Origin: Modicisalibacter sp049808615
Lineage (GTDB): Bacteria; Pseudomonadota; Gammaproteobacteria; Pseudomonadales; Halomonadaceae
Reading direction: 5' to 3'
Length of the DNA: 64,000 nt
NCBI RefSeq assembly: GCF_049808615.1
Contig: NZ_JBNCAN010000008.1
Coordinates: forward strand, 96,189-160,188
Shown here: piece after piece, positions 16,939 through 25,846 of the stretch
How the letters are laid out: each line of letters starts with the position of its first letter
Position numbering within the stretch: position 1 is the first letter of the stretch
Notes under the pieces: model-generated
Database searches by the model: none
What the model saw: only the letters and a program-made list of their open reading frames with translations
What the model was told of the DNA's origin: nothing
Program-made: the position numbers and the translations under genes

Positions 16939-18177
16939 TCAGAGACGACCGAAGATCAACGACCCATTGGTACCGCCAAACCCGAAAGAGTTGGACAGGG
17001 CATACTCGAGGGTCATCTGTCGCGCGGTATGCGGTACGTAATCGAGTACGCAGCCTTCCTGCGGGTTGTCCAGGTTGATGGTCGGTGGCGCAACCTGATC
17101 GCGCAATGCCAGGATACTGAAAATGGCTTCGACAGCGCCGGCCGCCCCCAGCAGATGACCGATCATCGACTTGGTCGAACTGACCGCCACTGAGTCGGCC
17201 GCCGAGCCCATGACCTCCTGGATGGCGTAGCTTTCTGCCAGATCGCCGGTCTGAGTGGAGGTACCGTGGGCATTGATATAGCCGATTTGCGAAGGATCGA
17301 TCTCGGCATCGCGAATGGCGTTTCGCATCGCCATCGCTGCACCACGACCATCCTCGGGAGGTGCGGTCATGTGGTGAGCGTCATCGCTCATGCCGAATCC
17401 CTTGATTTCGGCATAGATGGGAGCCCCCCGCTCTTTGGCGTGCTCGTACTCCTCAAGGACCAACACACCCGCGCCATCGGAGAGCACGAAGCCATCCCGG
17501 TCCCGGTCCCAGGGGCGGCTCGCCGCTTCCGGGTCATCGTTGCGTGTGGACAGCGCCCGAGCCGCGGAAAAGCCCCCCAGCCCCAGGGGCGTCGTCGCCA
17601 TCTCGGAGCCACCGCAAATCATCACATCCGCATCGCCATAGGCGATGGTGCGTGCGCCGTAACCAATATTATGGGTGCCGGTAGTGCACGCCGTGGTAAT
17701 GGCAATATTGGGACCACGGAAGCCGTGTTGAATCGCCAGATTGCCGGCGATCATGTTGATGATCGAACCAGGCACGAAGAAGGGTGAGATACGCCGTGCA
17801 CCGCCCTTGTGCAGGGCATTGTGATTATGCTCGATCATCGGCAAACCACCGATGCCAGACCCGATAGCCACTCCAATACGATGGGCGTTGTGTTCATTGC
17901 ATTCGAGGCCCGCGTCGGCGATCGCCTGACCGCCGGCGGCAATGCCGTATTGAATGAACAAGTCCATCTTGCGTGCATCCTTGGGATTCAGATAAGGACT
18001 GATATCGAAATCCTTGACTGATCCACCGAAGCGCGTATTGAAGCCACTGGTATCGAAATGCTCGAGGGGGGCGATACCGCTTCTGCCTGACAGAATGCTG
18101 TCCCAGCTTTCCTTGACGGTGTTTCCGACCGGTGTCACCAGACCCAGTCCGGTCACCACGACCCTTCTACGAGGCAT
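16939..18177 (-). CDS. fabF: 3-oxoacyl-ACP synthase II
   Basis: Condensing enzyme of fatty acid elongation, including the 16:1 to 18:1 step. 412 aa. It starts RRRVVVTGLGLVTPVG; the catalytic Cys lies in TTACTTGTH, the two histidines in INAHGTSTQTGD and KSMIGHLLGAAGA, and the C-terminal SNSFGFGGTNGSL loop is present. ATG at 18175-18177 with GGAGGA six bases upstream was chosen over a longer in-frame extension. A terminator hairpin separates it from acpP, but it may still be co-transcribed by read-through. Confidence 0.97.
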   Translation of the reverse strand: MPRRRVVVTGLGLVTPVGNTVKESWDSILSGRSGIAPLEHFDTSGFNTRFGGSVKDFDISPYLNPKDARKMDLFIQYGIAAGGQAIADAGLECNEHNAHRIGVAIGSGIGGLPMIEHNHNALHKGGARRISPFFVPGSIINMIAGNLAIQHGFRGPNIAITTACTTGTHNIGYGARTIAYGDADVMICGGSEMATTPLGLGGFSAARALSTRNDDPEAASRPWDRDRDGFVLSDGAGVLVLEEYEHAKERGAPIYAEIKGFGMSDDAHHMTAPPEDGRGAAMAMRNAIRDAEIDPSQIGYINAHGTSTQTGDLAESYAIQEVMGSAADSVAVSSTKSMIGHLLGAAGAVEAIFSILALRDQVAPPTINLDNPQEGCVLDYVPHTARQMTLEYALSNSFGFGGTNGSLIFGRL

Positions 18178-18276
18178 CAGCTTTCCTCCAGACGTCCAAA
18201 ATCGTGCGCACGTGCATGTCACATCGCTGTGGCGCGCATTATACCCGAAGCGAAGCGGCTGTGGGTCAATGCCATC

Positions 18277-18312
18277 CAAAACAAAAGCCGCTCTGTTTCC
18301 AGAACGGCTTTC
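18277..18312 (-). terminator. rho-independent terminator or attenuator between acpP and fabF
   Basis: Twelve-bp stem with one mismatch, read on the minus strand as AAAGCCGTTCTG-GAAA-CAGAGCGGCTTT followed by TGTTTT. It lies downstream of acpP and upstream of fabF, so it could end the abundant acpP transcript while letting some polymerase continue. Confidence 0.8.
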
Positions 18313-18348
18313 GCAAATACAAGCGACTGGTAATGCATTTACGCCATC

Positions 18349-18582
18349 TTATTGATGAGAAACGACGTAATCGATCGCTTCCTGCACGGTCGTGATCTTC
18401 TCGGCTTCCTCGTCGGGGATTTCGGTGTCGAATTCCTCTTCAAGCGCCATCACCAGTTCGACAGTATCCAGGGAATCGGCACCGAGGTCTTCGGTAAAGG
18501 AAGACGTGTTCTGGATATCATCTTCCTTGACGTTCAGGCGCTCTGCCACGACTTTCTTTACACGTTCTTCGATGGTGCTCAT
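18349..18582 (-). CDS. acpP: acyl carrier protein
   Basis: Carries the growing acyl chain on a 4'-phosphopantetheine arm. 77 aa, acidic, with the modification site Ser in GADSLDTVELV and the opening STIEERVKKVVAERL. ATG at 18580-18582 has AGGAG ten bases upstream; an upstream extension of 26 codons is not supported. Stands in the fabG-acpP-fabF order. Confidence 0.98.
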   Translation of the reverse strand: MSTIEERVKKVVAERLNVKEDDIQNTSSFTEDLGADSLDTVELVMALEEEFDTEIPDEEAEKITTVQEAIDYVVSHQ

Positions 18583-18680
18583 TACGTTGCTACTCCTAAT
18601 GGTACATATCCGCCGGCAAAAACTGCCGGGTAGTTTATAGACGGCCTCTGATCGACGCAACCGAGGCGCTATCCGACAGC

Positions 18681-19427
18681 CTAACGCATATTCATGCCAC
18701 CGTTGACTTGCAACGTCTCTCCGGTGATGTAGCCCGCTGCGTCACTGGTCAGAAAACCCACAGCGGCTGCGATTTCCTCAGGTTTACCTAGTCGAGCCAG
18801 CGGTATCTGACCCAATAATGACGCTTGCTGATCCTGCGGCAGTTTTTCGGTCATGTCCGTTGCAATGAACCCCGGCGCCACCGCATTGACGGTAATGTTG
18901 CGGGACGCCACCTCACGAGCCAGTGCCCGAGTGAAACCTTCCATGCCGGCCTTGGCGGCCGCGTAGTTGGACTGGCCAAGATTTCCCATTGACGCAACGA
19001 CCGAGCTGATACTGACGATACGCCCGAAGCGTGCTTTAGTCATGCCGCGAATACAAGCCTTGGTGACACGATAAACGGACTTGAGATTGGTATCGAGCAC
19101 CGCGTCCCATTCATCTTCTTTCATGCGCATCAATAGATTGTCACGAGTGATGCCAGCATTGTTGACCAACAGAGTAGGTGCGCCGAAACGCTCACTGATC
19201 GCCGCAATCAACGCATCGACACTGGCTTGATCGGTGACATCGAGCATCTGGCCTGCCCCCTCGATGCCCCGATCCTTGAGATCGGCATCGATGTGGCTGG
19301 CGCCCTGTTCGCTGGTCGCGGTACCGATTACCACATGCCCCTGGCGACCGAGTTCGTGAGCGATGGCGCGGCCAATACCGCGGCTGGCACCGGTAATCAG
19401 TGCAATTCTGGGTTCGCTTGTCGTCAT
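18681..19427 (-). CDS. fabG: 3-oxoacyl-ACP reductase
   Basis: NADPH-dependent short-chain dehydrogenase that reduces 3-oxoacyl-ACP. 248 aa. TGASRGIGRAIA is the cofactor loop, NNAGITRDNLLMRM follows, and the Ser-Tyr-Lys catalytic set lies in SISSVVASMGNLGQSNYAAAK. C-terminus ITGETLQVNGGMNM is typical of FabG. Between fabD and acpP on the same strand. Confidence 0.97.
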   Translation of the reverse strand: MTTSEPRIALITGASRGIGRAIAHELGRQGHVVIGTATSEQGASHIDADLKDRGIEGAGQMLDVTDQASVDALIAAISERFGAPTLLVNNAGITRDNLLMRMKEDEWDAVLDTNLKSVYRVTKACIRGMTKARFGRIVSISSVVASMGNLGQSNYAAAKAGMEGFTRALAREVASRNITVNAVAPGFIATDMTEKLPQDQQASLLGQIPLARLGKPEEIAAAVGFLTSDAAGYITGETLQVNGGMNMR

Positions 19428-19454
19428 GGCGTTTCCCGAAGTGAGTCGTTGGTA

Positions 19455-20408
19455 TTATTGATCGATATTGCCGTGGGCCAGTTCGAGCGCCGCAGCAAGA
19501 CTGTCGGGGTCGTTGGCGGACAACCCCTTGGCGTTTCGCGCAATACGCTTGTTGAGTCCCGTGAGCACCTTGCCTGGACCACATTCGATGAAGGTCTGCG
19601 CACCCTGTCCCTGCATGGCCTCGACACATTCTGTCCAGCGCACTGGACGATAGAGCTGCTCGACGAGGCGAGTTCGCAGTGTCTCGACGTCCTTGGGAGC
19701 GCTGGCATCGACATTCTGGAATACTTTATAGCGCGGCGGCTTGATTTCAATAGTCTCCATCGCTGCGGCCAGGCGTTCCGCCGCGGGTTCCATCAATGCA
19801 CAATGCGAGGGAACCGATACTGGCAACGGGATGGCGCGTTTGGCTCCAGCTTCCTGACAGGACGTGATGGCACGCTCGACGGCAGCCTTGCCCCCGGCGA
19901 TGACGATCTGTCCCGGTGCATTGTAGTTGACCGGGGCAACCACCTCACCCTGAGCGGCATCGCGACAAGCAAGTTCCACTGCCGCATCATCGAGTCCGAG
20001 GATGGCCGCCATGGCGCCCTCACCCGCCGGTACTGCCGCTTGCATGGCGTCACCACGCAGCTTGACTAGACGCACCCCCTCGGCAAAGCTCATCGCACCG
20101 GCACATACCAGCGCACTGTATTCGCCCAGACTGTGACCCGCCATGGCAACCGGCCGCGGGCCTTCCAACTCTTGCCAGACACGCCAGATGGCAATGCTCG
20201 AGGTGAGAAGTGCGGGCTGGGTGCAGGCAGTGGCGTTGAGCGCCTCCTCGGGCCCCTCCTGCACCACCTGCCAGAGATTATAGCCAAGTGCGTCCGCAGC
20301 CTCTTCGAAGGTCGTGCGCACCACACTATAACGTTCCGCCAGCTCTCGCAGCATGCCTACATGCTGGGAGCCCTGTCCCGGAAACACCAAGGCCAGGGAT
20401 TGGGTCAT
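19455..20408 (-). CDS. fabD: malonyl-CoA:ACP transacylase
   Basis: Loads malonate onto ACP. 317 aa. Opening LALVFPGQGSQHVGML, nucleophile Ser in GHSLGEYSALVCAG, and a partner His in PVSVPSHCALM. ATG at 20406-20408 with AAAGGTG about eight bases upstream was preferred to GTG three codons earlier. Follows plsX by 12 bases. fabH, present between plsX and fabD in E. coli, is absent here, as in pseudomonads. Confidence 0.96.
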   Translation of the reverse strand: MTQSLALVFPGQGSQHVGMLRELAERYSVVRTTFEEAADALGYNLWQVVQEGPEEALNATACTQPALLTSSIAIWRVWQELEGPRPVAMAGHSLGEYSALVCAGAMSFAEGVRLVKLRGDAMQAAVPAGEGAMAAILGLDDAAVELACRDAAQGEVVAPVNYNAPGQIVIAGGKAAVERAITSCQEAGAKRAIPLPVSVPSHCALMEPAAERLAAAMETIEIKPPRYKVFQNVDASAPKDVETLRTRLVEQLYRPVRWTECVEAMQGQGAQTFIECGPGKVLTGLNKRIARNAKGLSANDPDSLAAALELAHGNIDQ

Positions 20409-20420
20409 GACATTCACCTT

Positions 20421-21509
20421 TCAGGGATTAGAATCATCGGTTCTCGAACGCGATACGCCGTCAAGACAGCAGGAAACGTCCGTCTCTTTCGCTAGAGTAG
20501 CCCGCTGGCCCAGTTCTCGCTCAAGATGCATCGGCAGATTGATACGCACCTCCTGCATTGCCCGGAATATGGCATACGTAAAACCCAACGCGCTGGCACG
20601 CCCATGACTCTTGACGACGATGCCCGACAATCCCAGCAAACTAGCACCATTGTAGCGTACCGGATCGAGCTGGCGACGCAGACGCTGCAGTGCCGGTCGT
20701 GCCAGCAAGCCCACCAGGCGACTCCCCCAATGGGCATGGAAAGTAGCCTGCATCCGCCCAATCAGCATGTGCGCCAAGCCTTCGCTTGCCTTGAGCACGA
20801 TATTGCCGACGAAACCATCACAGACCACTACATCCGCCTCACCACTGAACAAGCCATCGCCCTCGACGAACCCCACGTAGTGGATGCCGGGCAACTCTCT
20901 GAGCATCGTATCGGCAGCACGAACACTGGCCGTTCCCTTGGTTGCCTCTACCCCGACATTAAGCAGGGCTACCCGGGGATGCGGCAAGCCATCTACGCGG
21001 CGCGCCATGACATCGCCCATCAAGGCGAATTCCACCAGCCTCGAAGCGGATGCCTCGATATTGGCGCCCATGTCGAGCATGTAACAGCGCCCACCGTTTC
21101 GAGTGGGTATTGCCGTGCTTATCGCCGGGCGCGGTATGCCGGCTACAGTGCCCAGCGCGCGTCTCGACAAGGCCATGAGCGCGGCAGTGTTACCCGCACT
21201 CACCCCCGCGTCCGCCCGACCCGACGCCACGTCATCGAGCATCATCGCCAGGCTGCTGGTGCGTGGTGCGCGCAGAGCACGAGTGAGTTTCATGTCTTGA
21301 GAGACGATATCCGGCGCATGAACCATACTTAACCGCGCCTTCGCTGCCTGCAGGGACTTGGGCAAGCGCGACAATTCATCTCGTAGCACTTCCTGCGGAC
21401 CATACAGACATACCTGAAGCTCAGAATGGGCGATCAGAGCCTCGCTCGTACCGTGAACAGTAGCGCGGGGACCGAGGTCCCCGCCCATGGCATCGATAGC
21501 GATCTTCAC
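20421..21509 (-). CDS. plsX: phosphate acyltransferase PlsX
   Basis: Makes acyl-phosphate from acyl-ACP for phospholipid synthesis. 362 aa. Typical opening KIAIDAMGGDLGP, then ADAGVSAGNTAALMA, LDMGANIE, LLNVGVEATKG, FVEGDGLFSG and DVVVCDGFVGNIVLK. GTG start with GGAG seven bases upstream. The last 40 residues extend somewhat beyond the conserved core. Preceded by rpmF and yceD in the conserved order. Confidence 0.96.
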   Translation of the reverse strand: MKIAIDAMGGDLGPRATVHGTSEALIAHSELQVCLYGPQEVLRDELSRLPKSLQAAKARLSMVHAPDIVSQDMKLTRALRAPRTSSLAMMLDDVASGRADAGVSAGNTAALMALSRRALGTVAGIPRPAISTAIPTRNGGRCYMLDMGANIEASASRLVEFALMGDVMARRVDGLPHPRVALLNVGVEATKGTASVRAADTMLRELPGIHYVGFVEGDGLFSGEADVVVCDGFVGNIVLKASEGLAHMLIGRMQATFHAHWGSRLVGLLARPALQRLRRQLDPVRYNGASLLGLSGIVVKSHGRASALGFTYAIFRAMQEVRINLPMHLERELGQRATLAKETDVSCCLDGVSRSRTDDSNP

Positions 21510-21544
21510 GCTCGACTCCGAAACGTCGCCCGTGGCAATAGTGC

Positions 21545-21715
21545 TTAGACGTCGATGACCTTGCGGCCGCGATAGAACCCATCCGACGCAATATGATGAC
21601 GACGATGAGTAGTACCGGTTTCCTTATCCTGGGACAGTGTGGGCGCAGAGAGTGCGTCGTGACTACGGCGCATGCCACGCTTGGAACGAGTTTTACGGTT
21701 CTGTTGAACTGCCAT
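21545..21715 (-). CDS. rpmF: 50S ribosomal protein bL32
   Basis: 56-residue basic ribosomal protein read directly from the minus strand. It begins MAVQQNRKTRSKRGMRRSHD and ends HHIASDGFYRGRKVIDV, both characteristic of bL32. The zinc-binding cysteines of some bL32 proteins are absent. ATG at 21713-21715 and TAA at 21545-21547. It lies between yceD and plsX, the usual neighbours. Confidence 0.96.
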   Translation of the reverse strand: MAVQQNRKTRSKRGMRRSHDALSAPTLSQDKETGTTHRRHHIASDGFYRGRKVIDV

Positions 21716-21747
21716 GAGAGATCACTCCAGAGTGTATCGGTATCGAA

Positions 21748-22275
21748 TCAATGTTTTTTCTTCAAGGCACGAAGCACCTCGAAGGGGCTAGCAGCGGGCC
21801 GCTCCGACGACTCGGGCAAGGTGCCGCTACTCAGCTGATCCGGCGAAACGGCACAATCCGTTTCGTCGTGATAGACCACCTGCGGCAGACTGAGGATCAA
21901 TTCATCCTCCAGCATCAACTGCAGATTGAGCTGTTCGTTTTCCACCACCACCGGCTCGTAGGCGGCCGGCAGGTTCGCCGCCATCGCATCATCGCTCACC
22001 ATTCCCAACAGGAAATGACTATCGATGACGACCGGCATGGACTCAAGGCAGCGCTTACAGGCTAGGTCCAGCGTCGTCTTCACCCATCCTTCGATGAGAC
22101 GGCGTCCTTGGGCATCCTGGGCGAACTCAAGACACACCTGGGCATCGCCCTGCTGCTCCCCTGCCTCTTCCCGCAAACGCACCATCTCCTCGAGAGACAC
22201 TGCGCCTTCGAGATGCTCGCCGCTGGCGGCCAAACGGTACGGTTCGACCTGTAAAGGAAGTCTTGTGGTTGACAT
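21748..22275 (-). CDS. yceD: YceD/DUF177 protein
   Basis: 175-residue protein of the YceD (DUF177) family, encoded upstream of rpmF in most bacteria. It has the LEGWVKTT-type segment followed by LACKRCLE, the conserved C-x2-C, then an acidic C-terminal half ending in a basic SPFEVLRALKKKH tail. In plants and bacteria this family is linked to 23S rRNA maturation; that link is from the family, not from this sequence. ATG at 22273-22275 is chosen; a 96-codon upstream extension overlaps the divergent maf gene and is rejected. Confidence 0.92.
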   Translation of the reverse strand: MSTTRLPLQVEPYRLAASGEHLEGAVSLEEMVRLREEAGEQQGDAQVCLEFAQDAQGRRLIEGWVKTTLDLACKRCLESMPVVIDSHFLLGMVSDDAMAANLPAAYEPVVVENEQLNLQLMLEDELILSLPQVVYHDETDCAVSPDQLSSGTLPESSERPAASPFEVLRALKKKH

Positions 22276-22399
22276 AAGCGCGCAATGATAGGGATTCCCC
22301 CCAGGCGTGTCAAAGCGGCTGTGGGATAAGCCTATACAAGTGCCACGCCGACACGGCAAACTGCGTCGAGTACGACCATGAACGCCCGGGAGCGACAGG

Positions 22400-23017
22400 A
22401 TGAGTAAACAGTCACGTTTGATTCTTGCCTCTGGATCACGCTGGCGCAGACAGCTTCTCGAGCGGCTCGGCATTCCCTTTACCTGGGCCAGCCCCGACAT
22501 CGACGAAACGCGCAAGTCCGAGGAGTCGCCTGCTGCACTGGTGCATCGCCTGGCGCTAGGCAAGGCCTTGCGTCTGGCAGATGATTATCCTAGCCACCTG
22601 ATCATCGGCTCGGATCAGGTGGCAGTATTCGAGGATGATATCCTGGGCAAGCCTGGCGACGCAGCTACCGCCCAGGCCACGCTGGCGCGCTTCTCGGGTC
22701 AGAGGGTGCGTTTTCTCACCGGTCTGGCCCTGATCGATACCGCACGGGATTGGCAGCGCGTCTGCCATGAACGCTATGACGTCGTGTTTCGCGACTTGAG
22801 CAGCACCGAAATCGAACGTTATGTCGAGCGCGAGCAGCCCTTCGACAGTGCGGGCAGCTTTCGCATGGAGGGCCTGGGCATCACGCTTTTCGAACGCCTT
22901 GAAGGCGATGACCCCAATACCCTCATCGGCCTGCCCTTGATTCGTCTTTGCGCCCTGCTACGTGAAGCGGGGCTGGATCCATTGATCGATTCATCGCGCG
23001 ATCAGGGCAGCTCATAG
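22400..23017 (+). CDS. Maf-family nucleotide pyrophosphatase (YceF type)
   Basis: House-cleaning nucleotide pyrophosphatase. 205 aa. Family marks are RLILASGSRWRRQLLERLG, DIDETRKSEESP, LIIGSDQVAVF, FLTGLALID and GSFRMEGLGITLFERLEGDDPNTLIGLPL. The YceF subgroup hydrolyses m7GTP; the subgroup call rests on its position divergent from yceD and the F-R-M-E-G-L-G motif. The 3' end overlaps the convergent sppA gene by 16 bases. It is the only plus-strand gene in the block 8.6-25.7 kb. Confidence 0.93.
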   Translation: MSKQSRLILASGSRWRRQLLERLGIPFTWASPDIDETRKSEESPAALVHRLALGKALRLADDYPSHLIIGSDQVAVFEDDILGKPGDAATAQATLARFSGQRVRFLTGLALIDTARDWQRVCHERYDVVFRDLSSTEIERYVEREQPFDSAGSFRMEGLGITLFERLEGDDPNTLIGLPLIRLCALLREAGLDPLIDSSRDQGSS

Positions 23018-24081
23018 CGAAGTGGCGAGGCTGTCTGGGGCACACCCAGCCACTCGGCGGCAACGCGACCGAACTGACGCGACAGGCGCTCAAAAGGATC
23101 CAGCGCCGGCGTGTAATCGCGGGTGCGGGCTTCTCCCAAGCGCTCCCGCGCCAGTTGATCGAGACTCTTCAAACCATCGATGAGCCCGAGCTCGGTGGCC
23201 TGTTCGCCGGTCCATATCAACCCCGAGAACAACTTGGGATCGTCGCCCAGACGTTCGCCACGCCCAGTCTTGACGTCGTCGATGAACTGCTGATGAGTCG
23301 TTTCCAGCACCTGCTGCCAGAACTGGCGCTGATCCGGGGCGATATCACTGAACGGGTCGAGAAACGCCTTGTTCTCGCCGGCAGTGAACACACGGCGCTC
23401 GATACCCAGGCGCTCGATGGCCCCCTGCAAGCCAAAGCCGGAATAGATGACACCAATGGAGCCCACCAGGCTTGCCGGAGCGGCATAAATATCATCCGCG
23501 CCTGCCGCGACATAATAGGCGCCGCTGGCGCCGATATCCTCGATGACGGCCAGAATCGGTTTGTCCCCGGTCTGACGTAGACGACGAATCTCGTCGAATA
23601 TGCGCTGGGACTGCACCGGACTCCCCCCGGGACTATTGATCTGCAGCACCACGGCCTGGGTCTCGTCATTCTCCCAGGCGCGCTGCAGACCCTTGTTGAT
23701 ACGCTCGGCACTCGCCTCGCTCTCGCCATCGATCACACCCTCGACCCGGACCACCCCAAGATGAGGACCGATCGGCGACGGCGTCATGCCGGCAAAGAAC
23801 AGGCTATAAAGGCTGGTGGCCAGCAGGCTCAGGATCAGCACCGCAAACAAGAAGCGAAAGAATAGCTTCCAGCGCCGGGAACGACGCTGTTCGACGAGCA
23901 CGCCCCCAATCCAGCGATCCATCATCTCCAATTGCGCCAGGCGCTGGCGTTCGCGTAGCGTATCGGCATCTTCGTTTCGTGCCTGCACTTCGGCCTCTTC
24001 ACTAGCTGCGCGACGGCGGGGGTCGTCGCGGTCTAATTCGGGGCCGTCGGTCCACTCATCGTAGCGCTTGTCGTCACTCAT
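23002..24081 (-). CDS. sppA: S49 family signal peptide peptidase-type protease
   Basis: Single-pass inner-membrane serine protease that digests remnant signal peptides or membrane fragments. 359 aa: a charged cytoplasmic tail of about 70 residues, one membrane segment at about 72-96, then the S49 domain with INSPGGSPVQSQRI, the nucleophile Ser in IGASGAYYVA, the SLVGSIGVIYSG region, and the ENKAFLDPF segment. It is the short form with one S49 domain, not the double-length E. coli SppA. ATG at 24079-24081. 3' overlap with maf. Confidence 0.92.
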   Translation of the reverse strand: MSDDKRYDEWTDGPELDRDDPRRRAASEEAEVQARNEDADTLRERQRLAQLEMMDRWIGGVLVEQRRSRRWKLFFRFLFAVLILSLLATSLYSLFFAGMTPSPIGPHLGVVRVEGVIDGESEASAERINKGLQRAWENDETQAVVLQINSPGGSPVQSQRIFDEIRRLRQTGDKPILAVIEDIGASGAYYVAAGADDIYAAPASLVGSIGVIYSGFGLQGAIERLGIERRVFTAGENKAFLDPFSDIAPDQRQFWQQVLETTHQQFIDDVKTGRGERLGDDPKLFSGLIWTGEQATELGLIDGLKSLDQLARERLGEARTRDYTPALDPFERLSRQFGRVAAEWLGVPQTASPLRYELP

Positions 24082-24102
24082 GGTTCAATCTCATCAAGTC
24101 AA

Positions 24103-24753
24103 TCAATCGTGTAGCCAGTCGACCAGTTCAGGAAAAGCGCTGGCAGTAAAAACAGGCTCGCTCACGGCCAGACGATCGGGAGCGTGCACCCCATAGGTGA
24201 CCGCCAATCGATCCATGCCCAGGGCACGCGCCATTTCCATGTCATATTCGGTATCGCCCACCATCAGGGCTTCTTGAACGCCAACGCCGGTTTCGATCAG
24301 CAACTCCTCGAGCATCCGAGGATGCGGCTTGGACAGGGTTTCGTCCGCGGTGCGGCTAGCGTGGAACCAGTGGCCGCTACCCGTGGATTCGAATGCTCGA
24401 TCAAGTCCACGCCGACTCTTGCCGGTGGCCACCGCCAGGCGAATGGTCTGATTGTCGCGTAAGCGCCGAATCCCTGCCTCGACCCCGGCAAAGAACGGCA
24501 TCGGCGCCTGATCGGCATTGACAAAGTGATGGCTGTAGCGCACCCGCAACGCCTCGGCTTGACCGGCGGGCATACCCGGGCACATGCGCTCGATCGCCTC
24601 GGGAAGCCCCAGACCGATGATGTCACGCACACTGTCGGCACCAAGCGGTCCCCAGCCCACATCCAACGCCGCCGCTTGCATGCAGGTAACGATCCGCGTC
24701 TCCGAATCCATCAGCGTACCGTCCCAATCAAAGATCACCAATCGGTAGCGCAT
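24103..24753 (-). CDS. HAD-superfamily hydrolase, phosphoglycolate phosphatase-like
   Basis: 216-residue HAD phosphatase with all four motifs: FDWDGTLMDSE (nucleophile Asp), AVATGKSRRGLD, KPHP with the Lys, and MVGDTEYDMEMA. The cap is of the alpha-helical Gph/PGMB type. The exact substrate cannot be told. It lies between rluC and sppA, a position where a Gph-like HAD protein is conserved in pseudomonads. Confidence 0.9.
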   Translation of the reverse strand: MRYRLVIFDWDGTLMDSETRIVTCMQAAALDVGWGPLGADSVRDIIGLGLPEAIERMCPGMPAGQAEALRVRYSHHFVNADQAPMPFFAGVEAGIRRLRDNQTIRLAVATGKSRRGLDRAFESTGSGHWFHASRTADETLSKPHPRMLEELLIETGVGVQEALMVGDTEYDMEMARALGMDRLAVTYGVHAPDRLAVSEPVFTASAFPELVDWLHD

Positions 24754-24789
24754 TCTTTCTCCATATCACTTAAAAAAGGTCAACTCATA

Positions 24790-25731
24790 TCAACCGCGCG
24801 CTCGGGCCAGCACGCCCTCCAGTGTCGATCCCAACGGCGCCTTGATATGCACCGCCCGCCCACTGGTGGGCTCAGGAAACGTCAAGGCCGCCGCATGCAG
24901 AAATAGCCGCTCGAGCCCCAACCTCATCGCCAGATGCTGCCCTTCCCGGCTACCGTACTTGTCGTCACCAAGGAGCGAATGGCCGGCATGAGCGGCATGC
25001 ACGCGGATCTGATGGGTACGCCCGGTGATCGGCTCGACCTCTACCAGGGTGGCGTTGACGAAGGTCTCGCGCACCGCAAAGCGGGTCCGGGAGACCTTGC
25101 CCTGGGGGTCGACTCTCACGCGGCGCTCACCATTGCCCGCATCGAAACGGTCGAGCCGAGCGCTGACATAATCACGCCTCGCCGGCCAGCGCCCCTGAAC
25201 GAGGGCCAGGTATTGCTTGTCCATCTGGCGCTGCTTGAGCGCCGTGTTGAGAGTCAACAACGCCGAGCGTGACTTGGCCAGCAGCAGACATCCCGAGGTA
25301 TCGCGATCCAGACGGTGAACCAGTTCGAGGAAATCGAGATCCTCGCGCACCTGGCGCAGTGCCTCGATCAGACCGATCTTGACCCCACTGCCGCCATGAA
25401 CGGCCAATCCCGATGGCTTGTTGATCACAAGCCAATCGGGACCTTCTACCAGCACGCTGCCGGCTAGCAGATTGCGCAGATTGTCGCTGACGTCCCGCAC
25501 CGCAACCTCGGGCGCCAGACGCAGCGGTGGAATACGCACAAGATCGCCGGACTCCAGCCGATAATCGACCTTGACCCGCTTCTTGTTCACGCGCACTTCG
25601 CCCTTGCGCAGGATACGATAGACCAATGCCTTGGGCGCACCCTTGAGACGCGTGCGCAAGAAGTTGTCGATGCGTTGTCCGGCCTGGGCTTCGCCAATTT
25701 CAACCCACTGCACCTCGCGACCCTCGGCCAT
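24790..25731 (-). CDS. rluC: 23S rRNA pseudouridine synthase RluC
   Basis: Makes pseudouridines at positions 955, 2504 and 2580 of 23S rRNA in E. coli. 313 aa: an N-terminal S4 RNA-binding domain (AGQRIDNFLRTRLKG through RVNKKRVKVDYRLESGD), then the RluA-type catalytic domain with the nucleophile Asp in VHRLDRDTSGCLLLAKS and ITGRTHQIRVHAAHAGHSLLGD. ATG with GGAG five bases upstream. Divergent from rne, as in E. coli, which supports RluC over other RluA relatives. Confidence 0.94.
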   Translation of the reverse strand: MAEGREVQWVEIGEAQAGQRIDNFLRTRLKGAPKALVYRILRKGEVRVNKKRVKVDYRLESGDLVRIPPLRLAPEVAVRDVSDNLRNLLAGSVLVEGPDWLVINKPSGLAVHGGSGVKIGLIEALRQVREDLDFLELVHRLDRDTSGCLLLAKSRSALLTLNTALKQRQMDKQYLALVQGRWPARRDYVSARLDRFDAGNGERRVRVDPQGKVSRTRFAVRETFVNATLVEVEPITGRTHQIRVHAAHAGHSLLGDDKYGSREGQHLAMRLGLERLFLHAAALTFPEPTSGRAVHIKAPLGSTLEGVLARARG

Positions 25732-25817
25732 TTTCTCTCCTCACGCCAGTCCGGCAAAACCAGCATCTTACCTCAGCACGCGCTCTTTCGGGCCAATTGC
25801 CGTCAAGAGGCTTAACT

Positions 25818-25846
25818 GTTATATTCCAGCTTACTCTGATAAGTAA
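25818..25846 (-). promoter_or_regulatory. candidate sigma70 promoter for rluC
   Basis: On the minus strand, -35 TTACTT (25841-25846) and -10 TATAAC (25818-25823) are separated by 17 bases and would start transcription about 80 bases before the rluC ATG. The hexamers match the sigma70 consensus at four to five positions. Confidence 0.42.
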
